DNA of 64,000 bases, taken from SKVR01 sp046291875 (GTDB lineage: Bacteria > Bacteroidota > Bacteroidia > Bacteroidales > UBA7960). Below, in pieces: positions 1 through 8,589 of this stretch (position 1 is the first letter of the stretch; every line of letters starts with the position of its first letter). The notes below the pieces were generated by a model. It was not told the DNA's origin, did not search any database, and saw only the letters and a program-made list of their open reading frames with translations. The translations under genes and the position numbers were made by a program. The stretch spans positions 50,532 to 114,531 of the forward strand of contig JBKBSF010000013.1 in assembly GCA_046291875.1 (NCBI GenBank), written 5' to 3'.

Positions 1-2352
1 GAGCTCGTAGGTGTTATCCTTTTCGGTAAAGAAAATGTCTACCACCTTTCCCTCCTTTCCGTTGCTGCCTGTGAAATTATCAGGAAATGCATGCTTCAGG
101 GCATTGGTTAGCAGCTCATTCACAATCAGACCACAAGGAACTGCTATATCAATATTGACATCCTGGTTCTCCATAAACAGATATTGATTTACCCTTACCG
201 ATTTGTTGTAAATGCTTACCAGGTTGGTAGAGATCTTTTTCAGGTATTCGTCAAAATTAATATCTGCCAGGTTATGAGACTTGTAAAGCTCCTCGTGTAC
301 GTACGACATGGCAGAGATCCTTTGCTCCAGATCGCGGAATGCAGCCTTGGGCTTTTCACCTTCCATTTCATGGTTTTGCAACCTGATCAAAGAAATAATT
401 ACCTGCATATTGTTTTTAACCCTGTGGTGGATCTCTTTTACCAGTGTCTCTTTTTCCTTAAGGTCTGAAAGGATTCTCACCTCATTGTGTTTTCTCTCAG
501 TAATATCTTCAATCATCATACTTATGGACTGTATAGTCTGATCGCTGTCATCGAACACCGGATTGGAATAGAACTTAAAGAAATAGCTTTGACCATTGGG
601 TGCCACCATCTCCTTTTCTAAATTTTCCGATCTGCCCTTCATCGACAAAGCCAGAATTTCATTGACCAGCTCAGTCACCTGCATATTGCCTGATTGATAG
701 AAAGACTCCTGAGGCACGAGCACAATACCCAGAAACTGTTTAGCCCAGTCGAAGGCCAATCCATTGAAGGCCATAATCCTGAGCTCAATATCAAAGAGGA
801 TCATGCCATGAGCATGGGTTTTGATAATAGCCTGAAGGTCATTGTCGGTTTTTCGGATAATGGTGTTGGCCTCCTGTTCCTTCTTAAGCAGCAAGATCTT
901 GCTTCTTTGATTGATCAGCAGGAAGGTGAATACCCCAACAATAATAGCCACCAGGAACAACAATCCCAGTACAAAAGCCAGTGTGTCCGATTGTTTTACT
1001 CTCAACCGGGAGAGTTCTTTTTCCTGCTCCAGTATTTCGATGCGTTGTTGCTTTTCTCTTGCCTTAAACTCAATCTCCAGCTCATTGATCTGTCTGGCCT
1101 TTTGTTCATCGAGTATTTCCTGACTTACCTGGTAGTGTTTGCGTGAAAACTCAAACGCCTTTCTGAAATCTCCAGAGGCAGCATAAAACCCAGCAAGCTG
1201 TTCCAGTGCCGAATTGATCACGAATTTCAGATTATGGGTTTGGGCAATTTCCAGACCCTTCAAGGAATATTCAATGGCCTGGCCATACCTGCCTATTTGC
1301 GAGAATCCTCTACCGATATTGATAAGCGAAATAGAAACGATTCGCTGATCGCCAATCTCGCTGGCCAACTCATATGATCTTCTGTAATAATCATTGGCCT
1401 TCTCAAATTCTTTTAATTCAGTATAAAGGGCACCGATATTATTATAGCTTTCTACCATCCCTCCTCTGTCGCTGAGCTCGGTTCGCATCTGCAAGCTCTT
1501 TTGCAGGTATTGACCAGCCAGATCAAAGGAACCCATATTCTGGTGCACTACACCAATATTCCCCAGAGTTGCGGCAACACGGTGCAGATAACCCATTTCT
1601 CTGAAAGCATCGTGGGCACGGGTATAAAGTTCGAGAGCCTCCTGCCAGTTGCCCAGCTGAAAAAACACACCCCCAATATTATTGAGAGATTGCGCTACAC
1701 CCTCTTTGTTCTCCAATTGGGAGTATATCTGCAATGCTTCCTGGAAATAGCGTAGTGCCTCCGTCAGATTTGCCTGTCGGGCTTCAGCAATACCAAGGCT
1801 GCTATAGGCCACTGCCACACTGTTCTGATCTCCGATTTCCTGGTAAATGGCAAGTGCCTCAAGGTAGTATTCGCGGGCAAGGCCAAAAACACCCTGCCGG
1901 CTATATACTACACCCATATTGTTGAGCAATTTGGCAATTTTTCCGTCTACCTCTTGCCTGAAAGGAGAAGTATAAAGATCTCGTACTTCGTTGAGGATTG
2001 CTCTTGCCTGGGTGTAGGCTTCAAGGGCCTGTTCGTAATGTGCCTGATCAGAATGAACAATACCAATATACCTCAGGCTTTTTGCACGCAGAAGGTCCAG
2101 CTGGGGAAGAATATTTTTCTGCCGGAGTGTATTTCGAAGATCGGTACCTGTATTATAGGCCATCTGGTAATAGGAGATGGCACGCTGGGGATCAGAATAC
2201 TCGAAGGAGTCGCCAAGCTTTATATACAATTCGATTCGCTCAATGGGATCGTCAGAAGCCTGAATTCGATCCAGGATACTATCCTCGACAGCATTTGCAT
2301 GTATTGCAATCAGAAGAAGTGATGCGCACCAGAAAAAAAACCTGAGGACCAT
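1..2352 (-). CDS. TPR-containing sensor histidine kinase (HisKA_2 type), 3' end outside window
   Basis: The reading frame is open for 784 codons from ATG at 2352 to the window edge, so the C-terminus is missing. The N-terminus MVLRFFFWCASLLLIAIHANA reads as a signal peptide. About ten TPR-like repeats (LNNMGVVYSRQG, LGNIGVVHQNMG and similar) fill residues 35-430. A coiled coil, one membrane segment near 465-490 and a PAS-like domain follow. The phospho-acceptor motif EIHHRVKNNMQVI near residue 640 is typical of the HisKA_2/HWE group, and the ATPase N-box NELLTNALKHAF lies near 750. It is probably a membrane sensor kinase with periplasmic TPRs that phosphorylates an unlinked response regulator. 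No regulator gene is adjacent in the window. Domain calls are confident; the signal is unknown. Confidence 0.9.
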   Translation of the reverse strand, partial: MVLRFFFWCASLLLIAIHANAVEDSILDRIQASDDPIERIELYIKLGDSFEYSDPQRAISYYQMAYNTGTDLRNTLRQKNILPQLDLLRAKSLRYIGIVHSDQAHYEQALEAYTQARAILNEVRDLYTSPFRQEVDGKIAKLLNNMGVVYSRQGVFGLAREYYLEALAIYQEIGDQNSVAVAYSSLGIAEARQANLTEALRYFQEALQIYSQLENKEGVAQSLNNIGGVFFQLGNWQEALELYTRAHDAFREMGYLHRVAATLGNIGVVHQNMGSFDLAGQYLQKSLQMRTELSDRGGMVESYNNIGALYTELKEFEKANDYYRRSYELASEIGDQRIVSISLINIGRGFSQIGRYGQAIEYSLKGLEIAQTHNLKFVINSALEQLAGFYAASGDFRKAFEFSRKHYQVSQEILDEQKARQINELEIEFKAREKQQRIEILEQEKELSRLRVKQSDTLAFVLGLLFLVAIIVGVFTFLLINQRSKILLLKKEQEANTIIRKTDNDLQAIIKTHAHGMILFDIELRIMAFNGLAFDWAKQFLGIVLVPQESFYQSGNMQVTELVNEILALSMKGRSENLEKEMVAPNGQSYFFKFYSNPVFDDSDQTIQSISMMIEDITERKHNEVRILSDLKEKETLVKEIHHRVKNNMQVIISLIRLQNHEMEGEKPKAAFRDLEQRISAMSYVHEELYKSHNLADINFDEYLKKISTNLVSIYNKSVRVNQYLFMENQDVNIDIAVPCGLIVNELLTNALKHAFPDNFTGSNGKEGKVVDIFFTEKDNTYEL

Positions 2353-2508
2353 TGTCGTTTTTATATTATCAGTTTTAATAAAGAAAGGCCAGTGATTAAT
2401 TGCTGTTTTCTTGTTTAGGATTAACTCACAACCAGCTTAAACTCCTTCATCTATTCCAGTGAATTGACAAAAAAATGATTATCCCAACCCGATGGAACAA
2501 AGGAATAG

Positions 2509-2540
2509 CAAATATACGGAATTACGGGCTCGACAACAAA
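2509..2540 (-). promoter_or_regulatory. Predicted promoter of the TPR histidine kinase
   Basis: On the minus strand a TTTG (2540-2537) and a TATATTTG (2516-2509) are separated by 20 bases. This matches the Bacteroidota sigma-ABfr pattern of a -33 TTG/TTTG and a -7 TAnnTTTG. The start would be near 2502, giving a leader of about 150 nt. Confidence 0.6.
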
Positions 2541-2650
2541 GTTTTTGTTTTGCACACACGAATATACGCTCTAATTACGAGGTAGTTATAAAATAATCAA
2601 ACCAAACCGCCATGGAGAAAGACTTAATTCAATTTTCATTTTGCACCCCG

Positions 2651-2689
2651 AAAAAAAAAATGGACTTTTTCTTAAGAGAAAAAATCCAT
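2651..2689 (-). terminator. Rho-independent terminator after the SiaB/SiaC-like operon
   Basis: A 12-13 bp stem with one G-T pair (arms around 2660-2672 and 2677-2689) is followed on the minus strand by ten T residues (complement of 2651-2660). It lies 30 bases past the stop of the coiled-coil gene. Confidence 0.75.
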
Positions 2690-2720
2690 GGGCTTCTATC
2701 TTCATTTAGTGTCAAAGGAA

Positions 2721-3053
2721 CTATTTGTCGGTTGCTTTGATATAGAACATCAGAATGGTATTCAGCTCGCGGACATTACGCTCAGACTCCACCAGCTTTT
2801 CATTGAGAATTTCTATTTTTTCTTTCGCTTTTAACAGTTTATGTTGCGACACATCGCCAATGCGAGTGATCTTTATGGCATCGCGAAGTAAAATCTCGTA
2901 GTCGGCAATGAGGTTGCGGATGGCTTTCTGCAACTCTTCATGGTTCGTCTCATTTTCCTTTACCAAACTTTGGTAGTGTTCGAGTTTTTGAAACTCCTTC
3001 CTGAAAATCTCCAGGACACCATCGTTTTTATTCTTGTCCGTTTTCATTGGCAT
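2721..3053 (-). CDS. Small coiled-coil protein of unknown function in SiaB/SiaC operon
   Basis: This 110-residue protein has no signal peptide or membrane segment. Nearly all of it is predicted helix with heptad character, rich in Lys, Glu and Leu (for example ELQKAIRNLIADYEILLRD and KLVESERNVRELNTILMF). I do not recognise a family. It is the last gene of a leftward operon behind the SiaB-like and SiaC-like genes, 131 bases after the latter, and ends just before a terminator. Context suggests a cytosolic partner or scaffold of the Sia-type switch, but this is inference. The start could also be the third codon, a second ATG. Confidence 0.75.
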   Translation of the reverse strand: MPMKTDKNKNDGVLEIFRKEFQKLEHYQSLVKENETNHEELQKAIRNLIADYEILLRDAIKITRIGDVSQHKLLKAKEKIEILNEKLVESERNVRELNTILMFYIKATDK

Positions 3054-3184
3054 TGCAATTGCGTATTCAGGTAAGGATAGGCCTGTAATAGTTTACTTTA
3101 GGTTAGTATTCCTCTCCTTCAAAGAGGAGAATCATTTGAGTTATACGCCTGTTTGGCATCAGGGTTACATAAACAACCGGATTA

Positions 3185-3568
3185 TCAGATTTTATCTACC
3201 GGTACAAACTCATATTGCAAATCCATTTCCATGAATAGTTTCTCCCCGCTGTCCAGGCTATCCTCATCGTCGGAGCTGTAATACCATTTCACCTTCACAT
3301 CGCTCCCCTTCTTGGCATGTGTTTCTAATATTTCCAGCAAATTCATAAAGCACTTTGAGGTGCTTGTGTTAAAATAGTAGATATAGAAATTGACATTGAG
3401 TTGAGTTTCTCCTGACTCAAAGTAGCGTTCCACCCAATCATATATGGGCTGATAGAACTCATTGGCATTTTCTGGATAACTCGAACCACGCAATTTGATC
3501 TCAGCACTGGCCAGATCTGTTTTAATTTCGGGAGTATACTTTCCGCCTTCAATGTTTAGATTTTCCAT
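3185..3568 (-). CDS. SiaC-family (DUF1987) regulatory phosphoprotein
   Basis: This 127-residue cytosolic protein has the DUF1987/SiaC signature: an N-terminal strand pair, RGSSYPENANEFYQPI near 28-42, and FYIYYFNTSTSKCFMNLLEIL near 61-81. SiaC of Pseudomonas aeruginosa is a partner-switch protein that binds the diguanylate cyclase SiaD when unphosphorylated and is phosphorylated by SiaB on Thr68. The NTSTS stretch here places a Thr at residue 68, which is compatible but not proof. The start is 8 bases after the SiaB-like stop. No siaD or siaA homologue is adjacent, so the target is unknown. Confidence 0.85.
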   Translation of the reverse strand: MENLNIEGGKYTPEIKTDLASAEIKLRGSSYPENANEFYQPIYDWVERYFESGETQLNVNFYIYYFNTSTSKCFMNLLEILETHAKKGSDVKVKWYYSSDDEDSLDSGEKLFMEMDLQYEFVPVDKI

Positions 3569-3576
3569 AACACACT

Positions 3577-4134
3577 TTATTCTGTTAATATTTTTGAACT
3601 CAGAAAGAAAAGAAACTGGCTGTCAGAAACCTGTTCAAACTGAAACACCACCGGATTTCCCGACCGCCTTACAATATCGATATAACCCAAACCTGCCCCC
3701 TTGCTTTCGGTTTCTGCAACTTTCCTTCTTCTTTTCAGATAAAATTCCTTGAGATCATCTTTACCCAGGGAATTAACCAGATTACATTTTTTTTCGAGAT
3801 AACGTTGTTGCTTGTTAGATACCAGATTTACAGTAACAAGTTCATACCCATTTTCCAGACTGATCAGGAAAACTGCACCACAACCAATAGACTGCCCGTT
3901 GCAGTCGATACGATCGTTGCTGTAATGCAGCACATTCTGCGTCATTTCAATATAGATAGCAAAAACCTTATTAACAATACTCAGAGGGTGATAAAAATGC
4001 AACTCGCTCCTTAAAACATCTCCCAACCCCACAATCGCATCCTGCGACATAACTCCATCAAATGCCAATATGGTCTTCCCCTTTATATTCCCAATAAATG
4101 ATGATTGCAGCAATTCATGAATTGTTTTCTGCAT
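3577..4134 (-). CDS. SiaB-family protein kinase (SiaC kinase)
   Basis: A 185-residue cytosolic protein resembling the SiaB kinase family, a degenerate GHKL-type ATPase. EMTQNVLHYSND near residue 64 resembles the N-box, and ESKGAGLGYIDIVRRSG near 148 the glycine-rich ATP lid. Family members phosphorylate SiaC on Ser/Thr and work against a PP2C phosphatase, SiaA. It is first in a leftward operon with the SiaC-like and coiled-coil genes. A -7-like TATTTTTG lies at 4194-4187, but no well-spaced -33 was found. The lack of SiaA and SiaD genes nearby is notable. Confidence 0.82.
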   Translation of the reverse strand: MQKTIHELLQSSFIGNIKGKTILAFDGVMSQDAIVGLGDVLRSELHFYHPLSIVNKVFAIYIEMTQNVLHYSNDRIDCNGQSIGCGAVFLISLENGYELVTVNLVSNKQQRYLEKKCNLVNSLGKDDLKEFYLKRRRKVAETESKGAGLGYIDIVRRSGNPVVFQFEQVSDSQFLFFLSSKILTE

Positions 4135-4301
4135 CTCTGAGAGTACTTATATAATTACTTTGTTGTTAGTTCCTGATGAACAGTAACAAAAATATAGTTT
4201 TCTTCGAAAAGTAGCCCTGCCTTGCAACACTTTTTTAGCTATTGTACGCAAAATTGGGTAGTTCTACCGATATGTTATACAGGTTTTTTCTACGGTAGGT
4301 T

Positions 4302-4943
4302 TCAAACTTTCTTGCCTAAAAGCGGAACAAAACGAAAATCGCCAAAATCTTTTTTCTCAAAGTCGGTTTCTGAAAGCTTTTTCAGCCTGATCATCTTTTG
4401 ACTTCCTCCCTCTCCTACCGGGATTACCAGGTAACCTCCAACAGTAAGTTGCTGAAGTAAAGCAGGAGGTATTTCGGGGGCACCTGCCGTAACAAGGATC
4501 TTGTCAAAAGGGGCAAATGTTGGCAACCCCTGATAACCATCGCCATAGAAAAGCTTGGGATGATATCCCATTTGACTTAACAAAGCTTTGGCTTTCTGGT
4601 GCAGGCTCCTGTGACGTTCAATGCTGAAAACCTTAGCTCCCATTTCAACCAGTACACAGGCCTGATAACCACTTCCTGTACCAATTTCCAGAACTTTTTC
4701 TCCTGCCTTCACTTCCAGAAGCTGCGATTGAAAAGCTACTGTATAGGGTTGACTGATGGTTTGACCCGAACCAATAGGGAAAGGTTTGTCCTGATAGGCA
4801 ATCTCAGTAAAAGAGGTATCAAGGAAAAAATGTCGGGGAATTTTCTCTATGGCGGCAAGTACGCGCTCATCGGTAATACCTTTGGCACGTATAGACTCTA
4901 CCAGTTTGCGGCGCATTCCCTTATGTTTGTAGGTATCTGTCAT
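4302..4943 (-). CDS. pcm: Protein-L-isoaspartate O-methyltransferase
   Basis: This 213-residue cytosolic SAM-dependent enzyme starts repair of isoaspartyl residues in aged proteins by methylating the abnormal carboxyl. Visible family motifs are the substrate-pocket loop PIGSGQTISQPYTVA (near 57-71), SAM motif I VLEIGTGSGYQACVL (near 84-98), the acidic SIERH end of strand 2, GDGYQGLP, and DKILVTAGAPEIP (motif II). Length fits the family. It is a single gene, divergent from the oxidoreductase at 5202. Start ATG at 4943. Confidence 0.93.
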   Translation of the reverse strand: MTDTYKHKGMRRKLVESIRAKGITDERVLAAIEKIPRHFFLDTSFTEIAYQDKPFPIGSGQTISQPYTVAFQSQLLEVKAGEKVLEIGTGSGYQACVLVEMGAKVFSIERHRSLHQKAKALLSQMGYHPKLFYGDGYQGLPTFAPFDKILVTAGAPEIPPALLQQLTVGGYLVIPVGEGGSQKMIRLKKLSETDFEKKDFGDFRFVPLLGKKV

Positions 4944-5201
4944 AGGCCTGAAAAAAACAGTGGCATATCCTTACCGGGTATTTTTCTGGAAAAAGATGAT
5001 GGTGATGGAGCGAAAAATCATACTTTTGCATCACATATGCCAAAAGCTATATCTTTAACCTGATTTTTGCTGCCAACCCAAATTAAGAATTACCCGGTTT
5101 TAAAACACAGTTGCAGCTGATTTTAAAAGCAGGCAATTGCAAAGAACCCCCGGCAGAATGTCAGACAAAATTAGTTATTAATTACCAAAAAAAATTAAAA
5201 A

Positions 5202-6170
5202 GTGAACAGGATCGGAGTATTAGGTGCAGGGCACCTCGGAAAAATTCACATCAAATGCATTCTGGAGTCTGAGAAGTTTGAGTTGCTGGGTTTTTACGAC
5301 CCCGATGAGCCCAATGCACTGGAAGTAGAAAAGACCTTTGGCATTAAACGTTTTCTGACTGCTGAGGAGCTTATCGAGGCCTGCGACATTGTGGATATTG
5401 TAACCCCCACGGTCTCTCATTTTGATTGTGCATCCATTGCGCTGAAAAAATTCCGGCATGTTTTCATTGAAAAGCCTCTAACTACTACTCTTGAGGAAGC
5501 CAGAACCCTTATAGAACTGGCCCAGGAAGCCAATGTAAAAGTTCAGGTAGGCCATGTGGAGCGTTTCAATCCGGCATTTATTGCTACTGTTCCATTTATC
5601 AAAGACCCCATGTTCATAGAAACACATCGCCTGGCATTGTTTAACCCAAGAGGCACCGATGTTCCTGTGATACTTGATCTGATGATCCATGATATCGATA
5701 TTGTATTGAGCATAGTGAAATCGCCCATCAAACGCATACATGCCAGTGGGGTATCGGTAATTTCTGATACTCCGGATATTGCCAATGCCCGGATAGAATT
5801 TAACAACGGATGCGTTGCCAATCTGACTGCCAGTCGTATTTCCATGAAAAACATGCGAAAGACCAGGTTCTTCCAGAAAGACAGCTACATAGCAGTGGAT
5901 TTCCTGACCAAAGAATCGGAGATTATCCGCATGCAGGATGCTCCCGAAAACCCCGGTCCTTTCTCATTATTGCTCAACCCCGGTGGAGGGAAGCCACCCA
6001 AAGAAGTTTTTGTTGAGAAACCCGAGATCAAACCCATCAATGCCATAAAAACCGAGCTGGAAACCTTCTTTGATTCCATTGTAAACAATACCATCCCTCT
6101 GGTTACCATCGAAGATGGCTATAATTCGCTTGATCTTGCATACAGAATCATGGAGAAGATCAAAGACTGA
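5202..6170 (+). CDS. Gfo/Idh/MocA-family NAD(P)-dependent oxidoreductase
   Basis: A 322-residue cytosolic dehydrogenase-like protein with an N-terminal Rossmann fold (RIGVLGAGHLGKIH, residues 3-16), VDIVTPTVSHFD, and the family EKPL motif (near 93) carrying the catalytic Lys. GHVERFNPA follows, then a C-terminal alpha/beta domain. Members oxidise or reduce sugars, inositols or related compounds; the substrate cannot be read from sequence. The start is GTG at 5202, where the Rossmann motif begins at the usual distance. The next gene is a sugar-phosphate transferase, so a role in cell-surface sugar synthesis is possible but unproven. Confidence 0.88.
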   Translation: MNRIGVLGAGHLGKIHIKCILESEKFELLGFYDPDEPNALEVEKTFGIKRFLTAEELIEACDIVDIVTPTVSHFDCASIALKKFRHVFIEKPLTTTLEEARTLIELAQEANVKVQVGHVERFNPAFIATVPFIKDPMFIETHRLALFNPRGTDVPVILDLMIHDIDIVLSIVKSPIKRIHASGVSVISDTPDIANARIEFNNGCVANLTASRISMKNMRKTRFFQKDSYIAVDFLTKESEIIRMQDAPENPGPFSLLLNPGGGKPPKEVFVEKPEIKPINAIKTELETFFDSIVNNTIPLVTIEDGYNSLDLAYRIMEKIKD

Positions 6171-6215
6171 CCCTCAATCAAACTTTTCAAAGTATTGCTC
6201 TGCATTCTGGTTTAT

Positions 6216-6250
6216 CCTGCAATGAATTGCAGGTAGGATCGCTTTTTTGT
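6216..6250 (+). terminator. Probable terminator after the oxidoreductase gene
   Basis: A perfect 8-bp stem, CCTGCAAT/ATTGCAGG (6216-6223 and 6226-6233), is followed by a short spacer and a T-rich run from 6243 on. The spacer between stem and T tract is longer than usual. Confidence 0.5.
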
Positions 6251-6388
6251 TTTTTTTCAAAAACAGGCCTGTTAAAATACTTTAACAAACAAAAAAGCGT
6301 TAGTATACAATACAGCCCTCCTACAGCTGCATAAAGCACTGATATACAAACCAAAACACCAACACATAGAAAACTAATACCCTTAGGC

Positions 6389-7813
6389 GTGAATAAAAAA
6401 ATACAAAGAATACAGGTTCTTAAATACCTTACTGCTGATTTTTTCTCCGCTTTTTTTTCCTGGTTCCTGTTTATCATTTACAGGCAAAACAACATCAATG
6501 GAAAGCTAAGCCAGATCACCAACGAGATTTTTATAGACCAGAACCTGCTGCTGGGAATTATTATTATTCCTGTATTCTGGCTCCTTTTGTACACACTTAG
6601 CGGTAGCTACAAAAGAGTAATGCGTAGATCGCGACTCAATGAGTTTGCCCAAACCTTGTTTATTACCTTCCTGGGGGTCCTCATTATATTTTTCGTTGTG
6701 TTGCTGGGCGAAGAAGTTAAAACCAGTGTTGACTATTACCGGTCTTTCGGGGTTTTATTTCTTCTGCACCTCTCTTTTACTTCCACATTTCGGTTCATTC
6801 TTTCCTCAATCACCACCCATAAAATCCATAACCGTATTCTGGGGTTCAACACCCTGATCGTTGGAAGCCAGAAAAAAGCACAAAGTATTTACCTGGAAAT
6901 GGAGGCCCAAAAGAAATCTTCAGGGAACCGTTTCATCGGATATGTAAATGTGAATTTGTTTGATAAGTATATCATGGACGACTACCTGCCCCGCCTGGGG
7001 TGGTTTAAAGACATCAAATCCATAATCGAACAACATGAGGTAGAAGATGTTATCATTGCCCTTGAACCCAAAGAGCACAAAAACATAGGAAAGATTCTTG
7101 CAGAGCTTTATCAAACCAATGCCATCATTAAAATCATACCCGATATGCACGATATTTTACTCGGATCGGTAAAAATGACATCAATTTTTGATGCACCGCT
7201 CATTCAGATACAACAAGGACTGATGCCTGCATGGCAGCAGTACATAAAAAGGTTCATTGATGTGAGTGTTTCGATACTTGCACTAATACTTTTATCGCCG
7301 TTGTACCTTTTTACCGCCATCGGAGTAAAACTTTCGTCGAAAGGTCCTGTATTTTATTCTCATGAGCGTATCGGGATCAATGGAAAGCCTTTCAAAATGC
7401 ATAAGTTCAGGTCTATGTTTACCGATGCTGAAAAAAACGGGCCTCAGCTTAGCTGTAAAGACGATCCCCGCATTACCCCCTTTGGTTTGTTTATGCGTAA
7501 GGTAAGACTGGATGAGATCCCCCAGTTTTATAATGTGCTGATCGGAAACATGTCGCTGGTAGGCCCTCGCCCGGAAAGGCAGTATTATATTGATCTTATC
7601 GTGCAGAAAGCACCCCACTACCGACTATTGCAAAAGATCAAGCCTGGAATTACTTCATGGGGTCAGGTTAAGTACGGATATGCTGAAAACGTACCCCAGA
7701 TGATCGAACGTCTTAAATACGACTTGCTTTACCTGGAGAATATGTCGCTGGTGGTGGATTTTAAAATCCTCATTCACACAGTGCTGATCATCATTCAAGG
7801 AAGAGGGAAATAA
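6389..7813 (+). CDS. Polyprenyl-phosphate sugar-1-phosphate transferase (WcaJ/WbaP type)
   Basis: A 474-residue inner-membrane protein that starts exopolysaccharide or O-antigen repeat units by moving a sugar-1-phosphate from a nucleotide sugar to undecaprenyl phosphate. Four or five membrane helices fill residues 10-150. A Rossmann-like CoA-binding/NAD-type domain follows (TLIVGSQKKAQS). A re-entrant helix near 290-310 precedes the catalytic bacterial sugar transferase domain, with KFRSMFTDAEKNGPQ, VRLDEIPQFYNVLIGNMSLV and GPRPER. The start is GTG at 6389. The sugar specificity is unknown. No other polysaccharide genes flank it, which is common for initiating transferases in this phylum. Confidence 0.92.
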   Translation: MNKKIQRIQVLKYLTADFFSAFFSWFLFIIYRQNNINGKLSQITNEIFIDQNLLLGIIIIPVFWLLLYTLSGSYKRVMRRSRLNEFAQTLFITFLGVLIIFFVVLLGEEVKTSVDYYRSFGVLFLLHLSFTSTFRFILSSITTHKIHNRILGFNTLIVGSQKKAQSIYLEMEAQKKSSGNRFIGYVNVNLFDKYIMDDYLPRLGWFKDIKSIIEQHEVEDVIIALEPKEHKNIGKILAELYQTNAIIKIIPDMHDILLGSVKMTSIFDAPLIQIQQGLMPAWQQYIKRFIDVSVSILALILLSPLYLFTAIGVKLSSKGPVFYSHERIGINGKPFKMHKFRSMFTDAEKNGPQLSCKDDPRITPFGLFMRKVRLDEIPQFYNVLIGNMSLVGPRPERQYYIDLIVQKAPHYRLLQKIKPGITSWGQVKYGYAENVPQMIERLKYDLLYLENMSLVVDFKILIHTVLIIIQGRGK

Positions 7814-7832
7814 AACAGTAAATGTTGCTGTA

Positions 7833-8438
7833 TTAAATAGCACCCATTTCTATAAGCTGAACAATTTCTTCAATGAGCTTATCCTCTCCCAGGGGGTCAT
7901 ACTCCGTTTTAAGATTGTATCCGAAGATCCGCCCGAACGACTGCCAGAATACCGCAGTAAAGTTTCCCCTGAAATCCTTAAGTACATCGTAAGAGGTATG
8001 TTGGGTTTCTCTGTCGATAAGCTTGATAAGGATGTGTCCTTGTGAGATGGTGAGGCGTCTGAGTTCTCCCTCAAATTCATCGCGGATCTGCCTCTCGATT
8101 TCCCGCGCAGCTCTTTTGCGCTGTGAGTCTGTATCCAGGCTTTCGAGCATCCTGCTGTATTCTTCAAACTTAATACCTGCCAAACGGGCATAAGGATAAA
8201 CCCTTTTTACATTTCTCACCAAACGATTGTATTGTCTTTCTTCGCGTTGGCTGGCAAAGATACGGGGGGCATAATAACGGAATACCGGCAGCTCGATGTA
8301 AGGAATGGTATCGCCCTGGTATACAACAGCCCGGGTAACAATTATTCTATCGGGGGGAGTTTGAGCAGACAAACGGCCGGGGAAAAGGCCAAGGTACCCC
8401 GGCAGCAAAAACAGGATAAAGGGAATGGCATATTTCAT
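7833..8438 (-). CDS. Exported DUF4294 domain protein
   Basis: A conserved Bacteroidota protein of unknown function. I chose ATG at 8438 because it gives a clean signal peptide (MKYAIPFILFLLPGYLGLF, cleavage after LSAQ) and a 201-residue precursor; in-frame starts at 8474 and 8525 would put charged residues before it. The mature part has the DUF4294 pattern: GDTIPYIELPVFRYYAPR, then REERQYNRLVRNVKRVYPYARLAG, then a helical region ending in a conserved DPLGEDKLIEEIV. It is likely periplasmic. It is convergent with the sugar transferase, 19 bases apart, with no visible terminator between. Confidence 0.82.
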   Translation of the reverse strand: MKYAIPFILFLLPGYLGLFPGRLSAQTPPDRIIVTRAVVYQGDTIPYIELPVFRYYAPRIFASQREERQYNRLVRNVKRVYPYARLAGIKFEEYSRMLESLDTDSQRKRAAREIERQIRDEFEGELRRLTISQGHILIKLIDRETQHTSYDVLKDFRGNFTAVFWQSFGRIFGYNLKTEYDPLGEDKLIEEIVQLIEMGAI

Positions 8439-8523
8439 GCAACCGGAACTAATGAATGACAAATACTTTTGCATGGCTAACGAATTTTGAGGCCGTTTGG
8501 TGTGTTGGGTCAAATAATATGCC

Positions 8524-8552
8524 AAAAAAAAGCACCCGGAAACCGGATGCTT
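8524..8552 (-). terminator. Terminator of the tig-clpP-clpX operon
   Basis: A 10-bp stem with one wobble (8530-8539 with 8543-8552, loop of three) is followed on the minus strand by seven T residues. It lies 38 bases past the clpX stop. Confidence 0.85.
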
Positions 8553-8589
8553 AAATTACAAATTTTTCCAGCTAAAGTCAACAGCTTTA

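Larger units (their letters stand above)
2353..2720. other. 368-base intergenic region between TPR kinase and coiled-coil gene
   Basis: No gene was seen here. It holds a leftward Bacteroidota-type promoter for the TPR kinase (2509-2540) and a leftward terminator for the SiaB/SiaC operon (2651-2689). The remaining AT-rich sequence shows no convincing structure. Confidence 0.6.
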
